A stretch of DNA of 64,000 bases from JADKIH01 sp964595205 (GCA_964595205.1 CAZQOQ010000013.1:62001-126000); one strand, 5' to 3'. Positions 27,010 through 35,936 are shown, counted from the first letter of the stretch. Numbers and translations are program-made. Notes: generated by a model not told the origin, from the letters alone.

Positions 27010-27585
27010 TTAATTTACTATTGACGAATCCTGAACTGCCGGAGGAGGAACCATCGATTCAGTAATTGTTTTAAGACTGTTAAGTCCCTTTTCGAAATCA
27101 CCGCCAATCATTCCATCCATAAAACCACCGATGATTCTTCCTAAAGGGTTCGCCCCTGCCTCCGTATCGAAGCCCCAGGTTACTTTGGTACCATTACCAT
27201 CGGGTGTAAAACTATAGTATGCATTTGCTATTCCTCCCTCCATGAAACTCAGTTCTTCCCTAATCATGGAATTAGGTGTTGATTCTGTAATTTTTATGCT
27301 TCCTTTTCCGACATTCTTTACTTCACTCTCCCATCTTAATACAGATCCCACACCAGCTTCAGGTCCCTCTTTTACATATTTTGCGGTTGTATCCATCTGG
27401 TACCACGGCGACCAGTTATTCCAGTTGTCGAGATTGTTCACATAGTTAAAAACGACATCCTGTTTCTGATTAATCGTTATGCTTCTTTCAACATGGATAT
27501 GTGATGGAAAGAAAATAAAACCAATAGCCGCAATCACAACTAAAAGGATTGCAAGTACGATGAGGATTTTTTTTATGATGCGCAT
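27010..27585 (-). CDS. Membrane-anchored SRPBCC-domain protein
   Basis: A 191-residue protein from the ATG at 27585 (MRIIKKILIVLAILLVVIAA), starting with one hydrophobic segment at residues 5-25. The rest is an SRPBCC (START/polyketide-cyclase-like) fold: HVERSITINQKQDVVFNYVNNLDNWNNWSPWYQMD (residues about 34-68), then KVTWGFDTEAG near the end. This group binds hydrophobic ligands; the ligand here is unknown. It probably faces the periplasm or is tethered at the inner membrane. A 7-codon longer start exists but adds no conserved sequence. Confidence 0.85.
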   Translation of the reverse strand: MRIIKKILIVLAILLVVIAAIGFIFFPSHIHVERSITINQKQDVVFNYVNNLDNWNNWSPWYQMDTTAKYVKEGPEAGVGSVLRWESEVKNVGKGSIKITESTPNSMIREELSFMEGGIANAYYSFTPDGNGTKVTWGFDTEAGANPLGRIIGGFMDGMIGGDFEKGLNSLKTITESMVPPPAVQDSSIVN

Positions 27586-27614
27586 GGGGTGTGGTTTAGT
27601 TCCCAAATGTAGTT

Positions 27615-27794
27615 AATTAGCCAATTAGCCGATTAGCCAATTAGCCAATGGAGAAATAACAATAGTCGATAAATTTTTTAAAACAGAAAAAAGGAGGTTA
27701 CTTTTTAATAATTGCTAACTTATTTGCCCTATTTTTTAGGCTAATTGGCTAATTGGCTAATTGGCTAATTGGCTAATTGGCTAATTGGCTAATT
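27615..27794. repeat. Opposed ATTAGCC / GGCTAATT octamer arrays
   Basis: Four ATTAGCC units at 27615-27646 and seven GGCTAATT units at 27739-27794, perfect reverse complements over about four units, with a 92-bp spacer. The right array ends exactly at the base before the rng stop codon (27795-27797). A 30-bp stem is possible. Confidence 0.9.
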
Positions 27795-29360
27795 CTAAAT
27801 CTTAATCTCCTCCTCCGCCTTATTAAAAAAATGATACTCAAGCATGTGATAGTTATTATTCGTATTCACCTTGAATTTCACCTTGAATTTCTTACTCCAC
27901 TTTTCAGCAATTGATTTTTTGAAAAGACTTCCTTTGTTGAGGAAGGATTCTAAAAAAGGATGAACTGTCAGACTCAGCTGCTTTTCGTTCTGTTCCTGCA
28001 CGAAGTACCGCAGGTTGTTTTCAATTTCATCGACCAGAAGCACACTTGCCTTAATTTCTCCCGTGCCATCGCAGGCAGGACATTTTTCTACGGTGATGAT
28101 ATTCGTCTCCGGCCTCACGCGCTGGCGCGTGATCTGGATGAGCCCGAATTTACTCGGAGGCAGGATCGTATGTTTCGCCCTGTCGCGCTTCATCTCTTCC
28201 TTTAACCTGTCGAACAATGTTTTCCTGTTTGCGGGATTGTGCATGTCGATGAAATCGACTACGATGATTCCGCCCATATCCCGCATCCGGAGCTGGCGGG
28301 CGACTTCCACTGCCGCATCGAGGTTCACCTGAAGTGCATTATTCTCCTGGCTCGATTCGTTGTCGCTCTTCACACGGCCGCCGCTATTCACGTCAATAAC
28401 GTGCATGGCTTCGGTATGTTCGACGATGAGATAAGCCCCGTTACCCATGGTGACCGTCTTACCAAAACTCGCCTTGATCTGCTTCTCAATTCCGAAGTGA
28501 TCGAAAATAGGCTGCTTGCCCTTGTATAATTTTACGATCTCCGTCTGTTCCGGAGCGATGCCGCTGATATAACTCTTTATCTCCTCCGCCAGGGCCGGAT
28601 CGTTTACATGGATGGCATTGAAATTCGGATTCAGCAGATCGCGTAAAATGGTTGATGTCCGGTTAAGTTCACCAAGGATTTTCTGAGGCGGCTTGGCCGT
28701 TTGAAGCATCTTGAAAGCAGATTTCCATTTCGACACCAGGTCCTGTATATCCTTGTCGAGTTCAGCAACCTTTTTTCCTTCTGCAACCGTACGAACGATC
28801 AGTCCGAATCCTTTCGGCTTAATGCTCATGGCGAGTCTCTTCAGCCGTTGCCTTTCTTCCGCACTTTTTATCTTTTGGGAAATCGATACCGTATCGGTAA
28901 ACGGAACCATCACTACAAACCTCCCGGCGAGGGAAAGTTCAGAAGTAATTCTCGGCCCCTTGGAAGATATCGGTTCCTTGGCCACTTGTACCAGCGCCCA
29001 TTGATTCGGTGAAAGCACGTTGGTGATCCTGCCACTCTTGTCGATATCCTTATCGAGCTGAAAATTGGTAAGCATCGGATCCGGATTCTTACCGGTTGTG
29101 GTAAGACGGATGAGCTTAAGGAGAGATTGCACCTGCGGACCGAGGTCGAGGTAATGCAGAAAGGCATCCTTCTCGTGACCTACGTCGACGAAAGCCGCAT
29201 TTAATCCCTGGATCAGCTTCTTTACCCGGCCGAGATAAATATCTCCAACCTGGAAACGCTGGTCTTTTTTTTCACTGTTTAACTCAACAAGATGATTATT
29301 CTCAATAAGGGCAATCGTTACTTCATCTGGTGTTGAATTAATGACTAATTCGTTGTTCAA
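27795..29360 (-). CDS. rng: Ribonuclease E/G family protein
   Basis: Endoribonuclease for rRNA and mRNA 5'-monophosphate-dependent processing. The 521 residues match RNase G rather than the longer RNase E. The S1 domain is at about residues 38-120 (GDIYLGRVKKLIQGLNAAFVDVG). The catalytic DNase-I-like region has HVIDVNSGG and IIVVDFIDM with the metal-binding aspartates. The Zn-link is CPACDGTG. It probably shares a transcript with the upstream small ribosomal-protein, TPR and HU genes on the same strand, an order seen in other Bacteroidota. Confidence 0.95.
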   Translation of the reverse strand: MNNELVINSTPDEVTIALIENNHLVELNSEKKDQRFQVGDIYLGRVKKLIQGLNAAFVDVGHEKDAFLHYLDLGPQVQSLLKLIRLTTTGKNPDPMLTNFQLDKDIDKSGRITNVLSPNQWALVQVAKEPISSKGPRITSELSLAGRFVVMVPFTDTVSISQKIKSAEERQRLKRLAMSIKPKGFGLIVRTVAEGKKVAELDKDIQDLVSKWKSAFKMLQTAKPPQKILGELNRTSTILRDLLNPNFNAIHVNDPALAEEIKSYISGIAPEQTEIVKLYKGKQPIFDHFGIEKQIKASFGKTVTMGNGAYLIVEHTEAMHVIDVNSGGRVKSDNESSQENNALQVNLDAAVEVARQLRMRDMGGIIVVDFIDMHNPANRKTLFDRLKEEMKRDRAKHTILPPSKFGLIQITRQRVRPETNIITVEKCPACDGTGEIKASVLLVDEIENNLRYFVQEQNEKQLSLTVHPFLESFLNKGSLFKKSIAEKWSKKFKVKFKVNTNNNYHMLEYHFFNKAEEEIKI

Positions 29361-29630
29361 TTAAAATTTTTTTACAAACACTCCGCTAAAATGGAGCGGT
29401 ATGCAGAAAAATACAGAACAGCCGGCAGTAAATTTTATATACGCATTCGCCGGAACAAGGCCGGTATAAGACGCATCTCATACCAAGATATTTTCCGAAA
29501 AGCCGACGGGTAATATACCTGTGCGCATCAAGAAGTCGGTACAAGCTAAAAAGTCTCATCGTACAACATCGTTTATCCAAACGCATGCTGTATAACGATC
29601 CCTTCAGGAGTACCGAAGATAAACCTACCG
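29361..29630 (-). other. Gene-free leader upstream of rng
   Basis: 270 bp between rng and the small ribosomal-protein gene. It has higher G+C than most gaps here and lacks the word arrays. Short complementary pieces occur (GCCGGAACAAGGCCGG; CTCCGCTAAAATGGAG near 29382-29397). RNase E/G genes often carry a structured leader for self-cleavage; I can only say the region is compatible with that. A 66-codon frame here (29386-29586) looks non-coding. Confidence 0.35.
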
Positions 29631-29720
29631 TTACTTCTTCTTATGTCTGTTCTTTCTAAGACGCTTTTTACGCTTATGCGTTGCCATCTTATGCCTTTTT
29701 CTTTTTTTACCGCTTGGCAT
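29631..29720 (-). CDS. Small basic ribosomal protein, AURKAIP1/COX24-like (bS38-like)
   Basis: A 29-residue protein: MPSGKKRKRHKM, then ATHKRKKRLRKNRHKKK. Almost all residues are Lys, Arg or His. It matches my memory of the small 'AURKAIP1/COX24 domain' protein annotated across Bacteroidota and related to mitochondrial small-subunit protein mS38. It is probably a structural protein of the small ribosomal subunit. It lies 11 bp downstream of the TPR gene and upstream of rng on the same strand. It is easy to miss because of its length. Confidence 0.85.
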   Translation of the reverse strand: MPSGKKRKRHKMATHKRKKRLRKNRHKKK

Positions 29721-29731
29721 TTGCTGAGAGT

Positions 29732-30547
29732 TTAATGGTTAATAATTTGATTAATTAAAATTTGTACTTCTTCATTCAAACGGGCATCGTTAGTTTCCCG
29801 TATCATATTTAAATGCTCTAACGCCAGATCATTTTTACCCATTAGAGAGTAGGTTCGACCCAACAAGAACCTGGCTTCCTTATTTGAAGGATTGATCTCA
29901 AGAACTTTTTGAAACCGATCCACTGCTTTATCATACTGGCGCGACTTCAGCGACAGTATTCCGAGGTTAAACTGGGCCATTTCATGCTCCGGTTTCTTTT
30001 CAACAACTTCCCGTAAAAGCATTATACCCTGCATCGGAGAAGAAGTTCCATCGGCATAACATAATCCAAGGTCTGTTTTAGCATCCAGATTGTCAGGATT
30101 ATATTCCAGAACCTTTTTATAAGAAGCAATCGCCTTTTCGACGAATACGTTTCTTAACACTGAGTCGCTGCTGATCCTGAATGCATCGTAATACCTGTAA
30201 GCGGCATTGATCCAGGATTTTTCATCCGGTCGAATGATTGCAGCATTTTCAAAATAATGGGAAGATATCTGTGGCATGTTTAAACGATCCCACATTCTGC
30301 CCAATGAATCTATTAAAATCAAAGAAGATGGTTCTTTTGAAAGAGCATTCTCGACTACATTTATCCTTTCTGCTTCCTGCCGCTTTAATTGTCCCTTCGC
30401 TTCCGTAAGCATCATTCCGAATGAAAAAGGTTCAGCCTTCTTCTCCTCCGAATTTTTTTTCTCGGTAACCCTGGGTGCAAAATAAAGAGCGACAGTTAGA
30501 AGGCATATTCCGGCAATCAGCAATAGTTGTTTGCTGCCCGTCTGCAT
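29732..30547 (-). CDS. TPR-repeat membrane protein
   Basis: The 271-residue protein has an N-terminal hydrophobic anchor at about residues 8-25, then a charged linker. At least three tetratricopeptide repeats follow from about residue 125: AIASYKKVLEYNPDNLDAKTDLGLCYADG, then the repeats starting near EMAQFNLGILSLKSRQYDKAVDRF and KEARFLLGRTYSLMGKNDLALEHL. It is likely a periplasmic-side scaffold. It starts 5 bp after the HU gene stop and forms an operon with HU and the small ribosomal-protein gene. Partner unknown. Confidence 0.88.
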   Translation of the reverse strand: MQTGSKQLLLIAGICLLTVALYFAPRVTEKKNSEEKKAEPFSFGMMLTEAKGQLKRQEAERINVVENALSKEPSSLILIDSLGRMWDRLNMPQISSHYFENAAIIRPDEKSWINAAYRYYDAFRISSDSVLRNVFVEKAIASYKKVLEYNPDNLDAKTDLGLCYADGTSSPMQGIMLLREVVEKKPEHEMAQFNLGILSLKSRQYDKAVDRFQKVLEINPSNKEARFLLGRTYSLMGKNDLALEHLNMIRETNDARLNEEVQILINQIINH

Positions 30548-30552
30548 TCCAG

Positions 30553-30867
30553 TTAGTCGATTGCTTCAGTTGTCTGATTCTTCTTGATCTTCGCATTTTT
30601 AACTTTGTTTGCGAAGGTCTTTGCCGGTTTAAATGCCGGAATATTATGTTCAGGAATAATGATTGTCGTGTTTTTTGAAATGATACGACCAAGCTTTTGA
30701 GCTCTTTTTTTAACGATGAAAGAGCCAAATCCTCTCAGGTAAACATTCTCACCGTCGGTCATTGTATTCTTAATTACTTTCATAGCTGCTTCTACAGCCT
30801 GCAATGTTACCGTCTTTTCTATACCGGTTTTTGTGCTTATTTCAGCAACCAGTTCTGCTTTTGTCAT
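30553..30867 (-). CDS. HU/IHF-family DNA-binding protein
   Basis: Nucleoid-associated DNA-bending protein, 104 residues. The N-terminal helices (TKAELVAEISTKTGIEKTVT) and the arm region (NVYLRGFGSFIVKKRAQKLGRI ... IIPEHNIPAFKPAKTF) are standard HU. The tail after residue 85 (NKVKNAKIKKNQTTEAID) is about 14 residues longer than the minimal HU. It is first in an operon with the TPR gene, the small ribosomal-protein gene and probably rng. Confidence 0.95.
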   Translation of the reverse strand: MTKAELVAEISTKTGIEKTVTLQAVEAAMKVIKNTMTDGENVYLRGFGSFIVKKRAQKLGRIISKNTTIIIPEHNIPAFKPAKTFANKVKNAKIKKNQTTEAID

Positions 30868-30902
30868 TTGTTTGAATATTAATGTATTATTTAATAGGGC
30901 GG

Positions 30903-30910
30903 CAAAGATA
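30903..30910 (-). promoter_or_regulatory. -7 promoter box for the HU operon
   Basis: Minus strand TATCTTTG, a perfect TAnnTTTG, 35 nt upstream of the HU ATG. Confidence 0.55.
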
Positions 30911-31082
30911 ACGCTTCAATTCAAATAGTAAAGTAATGTTGAATTAATTACTCCAATATTTATGGCAAAATATGAAAATTTCCATGAAATGGGTCTTTTT
31001 GTTGATAAAATTTTTTAATAACCTTTTGTTAATCAATAATTTACTTTTTGACGAAATTTCGAAGGATGCATTATTAAACAGC

Positions 31083-32630
31083 CTAAGAATCAGGACTTTT
31101 GAACTTATATACAGTAATTTCGCCAAAGGTTTTAACCGGTGCAAAATTTCTTAAATGTCTTCCAAGGATATATACCTCTTCCAGCGATTGTTTTGAAATG
31201 ATATACTTTATATGTCCCCTGTCTGCCTTTTCCAATAATGGCCTGAAATCAATTTCCGGAAATGCATACACATATACCATGTAATTGAAATCCTTTTGAT
31301 TTAATATCGATTTACCCTGGAGAAATAATTCGGTATACCCCCTTAAATCGAGGTAAACATAATCGGTATCTCCAAGCCGCTCTTCATTCAGCATAAAATC
31401 CGACAACCTCTTCTCAGTCTCGTAATTCACAACGTCATCATTCCTGAATTTGCTGATGAATGTTGCACTGAATAATTCGCCTGTCTTCACTGATATGCTC
31501 AGTACAAAAACAACATAAAATGCAGTCCTGAAAAATTTATATTCATGATTTCGAAAATAGATGAATCCGGCAAGTATGGTTAGTATGAAACATTCCATGA
31601 AATAATTAAGCGACGAACCGATCTTTAAGCCGGTAATGAATGCAAACAGCAAGGAGGAAAACAACAACAATAAGATGAAATAATGTGCCGGATCCTTTTG
31701 TTTTCTGAATATTCCCAATGAAAAGAAGAAACCCAGTACAACCCAGATTAATGATTGCCGGAAATATTTATCGTTGAAGAAGCTTTTGATCATGTCGAGA
31801 CTCGCTCCGTTCTTGACACCGAGTACAACGTTCCTGTAAAATGCGTCCAGCCCGCCGATCGAGCCTGAAATCATTAAAAACAAAAGCGACCACAACAGGA
31901 AGAAAATGCAGATGATACCAACGGACTTAAAATCTTTTTTCAACAGCAGAAATAATCCTGAAGTCAATAAGACGATGATGCCGCTCTGCTTTGTAAATAT
32001 GCACAGAAACGAAGCAGTCGAAAACAAAGTGAGATTTGTAACCACTCCCTCCGGAAAAAAAATCCTTTTTCCTGCGGGCAAACCCTGATGGACTGCCGCC
32101 TTCCCGGCCTCAATAAACTTCAGAAAGAAAAATTGAGAAAGAAAAAACAGGAAGCAATAAAGGCTGTCGCCCCGGGAATAATAGTGTTGCGTGAGAATTA
32201 TAAAAGAAAATATCCCCGCTAAAAGTGCATCCGCCTTCGACACCCTGAATAGCCGGGCGATCTGAAACACGATTACCAGTGTGGACAGGTTTGAAGCAAG
32301 GGCCACATACCTCGTAACCATGTATACACTCTGAGGATCTGAAGCCGAAACACCTGCCAGTCGTGATATTCCTGCTACCAGGTAATAATACAGCGGCGAA
32401 TACTGAATAATGTCGTACGGAGGCGAAGCCGGATCTGTATACAAAAATTTACCGGCGAGTATCTTGATGATTCCATCGATAACATTGATCTCAATGCCAC
32501 CTATCTCTATGGCATGAAACGGTATGATGTATAAACGGATCAAAAAATTAATAGCAAATAAAACAACCGATGAAAAAACTATCAACTTAAATAAAAGATG
32601 ACTGTGGAAATTATTCTGCTGAGGAAGCAT
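31083..32630 (-). CDS. GT39/ArnT-like polytopic glycosyltransferase
   Basis: A 515-residue protein with about eleven membrane segments in its first 390 residues and a soluble C-terminal domain. The first periplasmic loop (GKFLYTDPASPPYDIIQYSPLYYYL) is the pattern of lipid-linked-sugar transferases of the PMT/ArnT/GT-C type. The acceptor is unknown; lipid A, cell-surface glycan or protein are possible. It is in line with a SAM methyltransferase and a dolichyl-phosphate-mannose-synthase-like GT2, which plausibly makes its lipid-linked donor. Confidence 0.8.
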   Translation of the reverse strand: MLPQQNNFHSHLLFKLIVFSSVVLFAINFLIRLYIIPFHAIEIGGIEINVIDGIIKILAGKFLYTDPASPPYDIIQYSPLYYYLVAGISRLAGVSASDPQSVYMVTRYVALASNLSTLVIVFQIARLFRVSKADALLAGIFSFIILTQHYYSRGDSLYCFLFFLSQFFFLKFIEAGKAAVHQGLPAGKRIFFPEGVVTNLTLFSTASFLCIFTKQSGIIVLLTSGLFLLLKKDFKSVGIICIFFLLWSLLFLMISGSIGGLDAFYRNVVLGVKNGASLDMIKSFFNDKYFRQSLIWVVLGFFFSLGIFRKQKDPAHYFILLLLFSSLLFAFITGLKIGSSLNYFMECFILTILAGFIYFRNHEYKFFRTAFYVVFVLSISVKTGELFSATFISKFRNDDVVNYETEKRLSDFMLNEERLGDTDYVYLDLRGYTELFLQGKSILNQKDFNYMVYVYAFPEIDFRPLLEKADRGHIKYIISKQSLEEVYILGRHLRNFAPVKTFGEITVYKFKSPDS

Positions 32631-32703
32631 TAAGAATCTGAATTTTCCCTGATAAATGGTTGTATCACTTACGAAATACCTGGGTAAAAGTTATCCGGTG
32701 AAA

Positions 32704-33408
32704 TTATTCTTTCCGGATTGCTGAAATGAAAAGACTTTTTCCGACCGGGGCTGTTATAAATCTTTCTAATATGTTTGTCAGTGGCACTAATACCCGGTCA
32801 TAGATCCTGACCGTGGTCTTATTCAGTCCTGCTCCGTTCAGAAGCCATTTATTTATCATCGAAGCAAAATACCCGAGTAATTCGTGATAACGGATCGTCT
32901 CTGTTACGAAACCTGCTTCAATAACTTTAGTAAATAGTTCATTTTTTGAATACCTCCTGAAGTGACCGATTTTTTTGTCGAACGAGGAAAGAAGTTCCTT
33001 CCGTGCCGGAACGTATACAAACAATTTACCGTTGGTGTTCAGCTTTTCAAAGAATAGTTTCAAACATGTTTCATCGTCTTCAAGGTGTTCCAGGACATCG
33101 ATTGCGAAGATGCAGTCGAATGTTCCAGGCACTTTCTCCAGAGAACTATAGACTTCAACAAACTGCTGCAGGTCTCTGAGATAGAAACTGTCACTTTCCA
33201 CAGCTACCAGGTTTATATATTTCCTCTTTGCAATTCTGTGAGTAAATTCACCTTTGCCGGCGCCAAACTCAAGCACGCGGTATGTGCGGCTACCATCATT
33301 CAGACCCAGAAACTTCACAATCAGTCTTTCGATTTCAGCATTACGGTTCCGGGCATACTTGCTCATGATGTCCAGCACATCGTCACCCGAATATCTGTGA
33401 TTGTTCAT
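32704..33408 (-). CDS. Class I SAM-dependent methyltransferase
   Basis: The 234-residue protein has motif I as RVLEFGAGKGEFTHRIAKR near residue 40-58, then VAVESDSFYLRDL and DCIFAIDVLEHLEDDETCLKLFF, the pattern of Methyltransf_11/23 enzymes. The C-terminal half has a helix-rich substrate cap. The start codon abuts the GT2 stop (no gap). The substrate is probably a lipid or sugar linked to the neighbouring glycosyltransferases; this is inference from position. Confidence 0.87.
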   Translation of the reverse strand: MNNHRYSGDDVLDIMSKYARNRNAEIERLIVKFLGLNDGSRTYRVLEFGAGKGEFTHRIAKRKYINLVAVESDSFYLRDLQQFVEVYSSLEKVPGTFDCIFAIDVLEHLEDDETCLKLFFEKLNTNGKLFVYVPARKELLSSFDKKIGHFRRYSKNELFTKVIEAGFVTETIRYHELLGYFASMINKWLLNGAGLNKTTVRIYDRVLVPLTNILERFITAPVGKSLFISAIRKE

Positions 33409-34329
33409 TTATTTTGCCACCCTGTAAACAATTACCGGTTTAAGTGCTGCCCTGTCCTGCGAAAGGTTCAATAGCAAAACACCGATTACAAAGAAACCAA
33501 TACATACCAGTGCCGAAGTGAGTAGTCCCATGCCAAACGTACTTGCCCAACCGAGAATGGCGCGGTCAGTAAATAATTTCAGGTATACGATGTAACCGAC
33601 GATGACAATTAAAAACACGAAGAGGAAAACGAATAACTTCAGAAATACCATCAACAAAGCCTGAGCATATTCGATGAAAGATTTGAATGCATGATGAACG
33701 AGACTCGCCAGGTTCATTTTCGAATCCCCGCCAAGACGTGCGCGGCGGTCGTAGGTAATGGAAACAGGCTGAAACCTCAGCTTGGAGAGAAAGGAAGCGA
33801 AGTGGATAAACGTCCTGGAACTGGTAACGGAAATCACCTTGCTGCTCACGAGGCAATAGTTACCGAAGTTCATTTTTTTATTGGTCAGGACCCTGAACAG
33901 CATCCTGTAAATACGGTAAGCGCTGCGGAAAATAATTTTCTCCCGGCGCTTGCCCCGTAATACATGAACGATGTCGTTCTTCCTGAGCGATAAAAGTTCC
34001 GGCAGAGCTGCCGGATCATCTTCCCCGTCTCCGTCCATGACGATTGCGCAGGATGCCTTTTGCTCATTTGCGAAAAGAAGCCCCTGTGCAATTGCGCCCT
34101 GGTGCCCCAGGTTATACTGAAGAGTAAGAACTCTCAGGTTGAGATTTCCGGTCAGGTTGAGATCCAGCAGTAATGACAGGGTATCATCGTTTGAACAGTC
34201 GTCGACGATTACAGCCGTACACCTGATGGGGTTGTCGTGTAATACCTGTTCAATTTCATGGATCAATCTGATGATGGTCTCACCTTCATTAAAGCACGGA
34301 ATGATAATATATACTTCTTCCTGGTTCAT
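33409..34329 (-). CDS. GT2 polyprenyl-phosphate glycosyltransferase (DPM1/ArnC-like)
   Basis: The family adds a nucleotide-sugar to undecaprenyl phosphate. From the ATG at 34329 (MNQEEVYIIIPCFNEGETI) it has 306 residues. The GT-A domain shows IPCFNEGE, VIVDDCSNDDT, and AIVMDGDGEDDPAALPELL with the DxD-like metal site. Two C-terminal membrane segments at about 225-300 complete the usual topology. A 12-codon longer frame exists but the chosen start is the family N-terminus. It is upstream in an operon with the methyltransferase. Confidence 0.9.
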   Translation of the reverse strand: MNQEEVYIIIPCFNEGETIIRLIHEIEQVLHDNPIRCTAVIVDDCSNDDTLSLLLDLNLTGNLNLRVLTLQYNLGHQGAIAQGLLFANEQKASCAIVMDGDGEDDPAALPELLSLRKNDIVHVLRGKRREKIIFRSAYRIYRMLFRVLTNKKMNFGNYCLVSSKVISVTSSRTFIHFASFLSKLRFQPVSITYDRRARLGGDSKMNLASLVHHAFKSFIEYAQALLMVFLKLFVFLFVFLIVIVGYIVYLKLFTDRAILGWASTFGMGLLTSALVCIGFFVIGVLLLNLSQDRAALKPVIVYRVAK

Positions 34330-34462
34330 ATTAAAATTTATCGGTGAAATGTCCCGAAAAAACACATTCGCAATGTAATGCTTTGAAAAAGTGAAAAACT
34401 GCCCTGAAAAAAAAGATATTCAACATCAATATTAACTTCAAATCATACTTTTAACCTATTGT

Positions 34463-34602
34463 ATGAACAAAAACCGATTTGAATTTTTGATCCAGCTTTT
34501 TAAACCACGGAACCCTTGTACAAATTTTAATAGTTCCTTTTTAAAATTTTAATTCTGAACCAGCAGGCCTTTCACATAAGATCCCATGTGAAAGGTTTTT
34601 TT
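34463..34602 (+). ncRNA. Candidate small RNA or mutY leader ending in an intrinsic terminator
   Basis: The 332-bp gap between the divergent GT2 gene and mutY ends in a textbook terminator although no plus-strand gene precedes it. The segment upstream contains a 29-codon frame (ATG 34463, stop before 34553). It may be a short RNA, or an attenuating leader peptide for mutY. I see no known family. The start of the transcript is a guess. Confidence 0.35.
34568..34602 (+). terminator. Orphan intrinsic terminator upstream of mutY
   Basis: Perfect 10-bp stem CCTTTCACAT / ATGTGAAAGG, 8-nt loop, then seven T. It acts on the plus strand, 60 bp upstream of the mutY start. Confidence 0.9.
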
Positions 34603-34661
34603 ATACTGGAATTTTTTACTTTCGGGCAGAGGTTGCGGCCGGAAAAATCTGTTGAAACTCA

Positions 34662-35711
34662 ATGAATACAGGCTCCCTGATTATAAACTGGTACAATAAA
34701 AACAAGCGTAGTCTTCCCTGGAGAGATACACGCAATCCTTATCTGATTTGGTTATCGGAGATCATTCTTCAGCAGACGAGAATTGAACAGGGGCTTGCTT
34801 ATTATATAAATTTTGCTGAAAGTTATCCTGATGTACTTTCTCTTGCCAAAGCAAAAGAAGATGACGTTTTGAAGATGTGGCAGGGACTTGGTTATTATTC
34901 AAGGGCAAGAAATCTCCATGCAGCTGCGAAGCAAATTGCATCCGAATTCGCAGGGAAATTCCCTTCTGATTATAAATCGATCCGTTCGCTAAGAGGTGTA
35001 GGAGACTACACTGCAGCGGCCATTGCGTCTTTTGCCTTCGACGAGAAGTATCCTGTAGTTGATGGAAATGTGTTTCGTTTTTTAAGCAGGTATTTTGGCA
35101 TAGAAACTCCGATCGATACTATGGCCGGGAAAAAAGAGTTTACAAAAATTGCAGGAGAACTGATGAAGGATTTACCACCGGCAACTTTCAACCAGGCAAT
35201 CATGGAATTCGGTGCCCGGCAATGCAAACCGGGTATTCCGGATTGCAATGGTTGTCCGTTGGCGGCTTCCTGTTTTGCATATAATAAGAAAAGCATCGCT
35301 TCTTTTCCCGTTAAGAAAAACAAGATCCGTACAAGAAACCGTTATTTTAATTACCTGGTCATTCATCAAAAAGATTCGGTCTATATTAAAAAGAGAAGCA
35401 ATAAAGACATCTGGCTGGGACTACATGATTTTCCTTTGATTGAAACGAAAAAGAGAATGAAAGAAGCGACGATTTTACAATCGGCGGAATGGAAAGAAAC
35501 ATTCGGCGGAAGAAAAACTAAACTTGTTTCTGTGTCACCGGAGTATAAACATGTTTTAAGTCACCAGTTGATTTATGCGAGGTTTTATGAAGTTTCAATC
35601 GATCAAATGAAAGAACCGGATTCGGAATGGAAAAAGGTAAAAAGGAATGCGATTAATAGATACGCCGTTCCAAAGCTCATCGAAAACTACCTGAAAGAAC
35701 GCGACATTTAG
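34662..35711 (+). CDS. mutY: A/G-specific adenine glycosylase
   Basis: Removes adenine mispaired with 8-oxoguanine; base excision repair. The 349 residues cover the catalytic core, with Glu33 in LSEIILQQTR, the helix-hairpin-helix LRGVGDYTAAAIASFAF, and VVDGNVFRF. The 4Fe-4S cluster is C-x6-C-x2-C-x5-C (CKPGIPDCNGCPLAASC). A C-terminal MutT-like domain begins near 225. Next on the strand are ssb, gldE and gldD, the conserved Bacteroidota order. Confidence 0.96.
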   Translation: MNTGSLIINWYNKNKRSLPWRDTRNPYLIWLSEIILQQTRIEQGLAYYINFAESYPDVLSLAKAKEDDVLKMWQGLGYYSRARNLHAAAKQIASEFAGKFPSDYKSIRSLRGVGDYTAAAIASFAFDEKYPVVDGNVFRFLSRYFGIETPIDTMAGKKEFTKIAGELMKDLPPATFNQAIMEFGARQCKPGIPDCNGCPLAASCFAYNKKSIASFPVKKNKIRTRNRYFNYLVIHQKDSVYIKKRSNKDIWLGLHDFPLIETKKRMKEATILQSAEWKETFGGRKTKLVSVSPEYKHVLSHQLIYARFYEVSIDQMKEPDSEWKKVKRNAINRYAVPKLIENYLKERDI

Positions 35712-35742
35712 TGTATTCCCGGCCGGTGTTTTTTTGAAAAAC

Positions 35743-35818
35743 GTTTGGCGTTTGGTGTTTGGCGTTGTAGCACTGTTACAAACGCCAAACACCAAACGCC
35801 AAACACCAAACGCCAAAC
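35743..35818 (+). repeat. 24-bp perfect hairpin of CCAAACG/CCAAACA heptamers
   Basis: Left arm 35743-35766 and right arm 35781-35804 are perfect reverse complements around a 14-nt loop; further CCAAAC words run to 35818. It follows the mutY stop by 30 bp. No T-tract follows, so termination would have to be non-standard. Confidence 0.9.
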
Positions 35819-35936
35819 ATATTTCAAAAAAAATAATTACCTTAATACATTCGTTTAAGACGATAGGGTAATCATCATAAATTATCCATTAAAATATATC
35901 CTGATTATACAGTTTTTATACGGCGGGAGGTGTATT

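Noticed and set aside
29386..29586. 66-codon minus-strand frame upstream of rng
   Set aside because: Cysteine- and arginine-rich composition unlike the genes here, no domain, no conserved start; more likely leader sequence.
30944..31154. 60-66-codon frames between HU and the ArnT-like gene
   Set aside because: AT-driven open frames on both strands; they overlap the ArnT-like gene end and lack promoter or domain.
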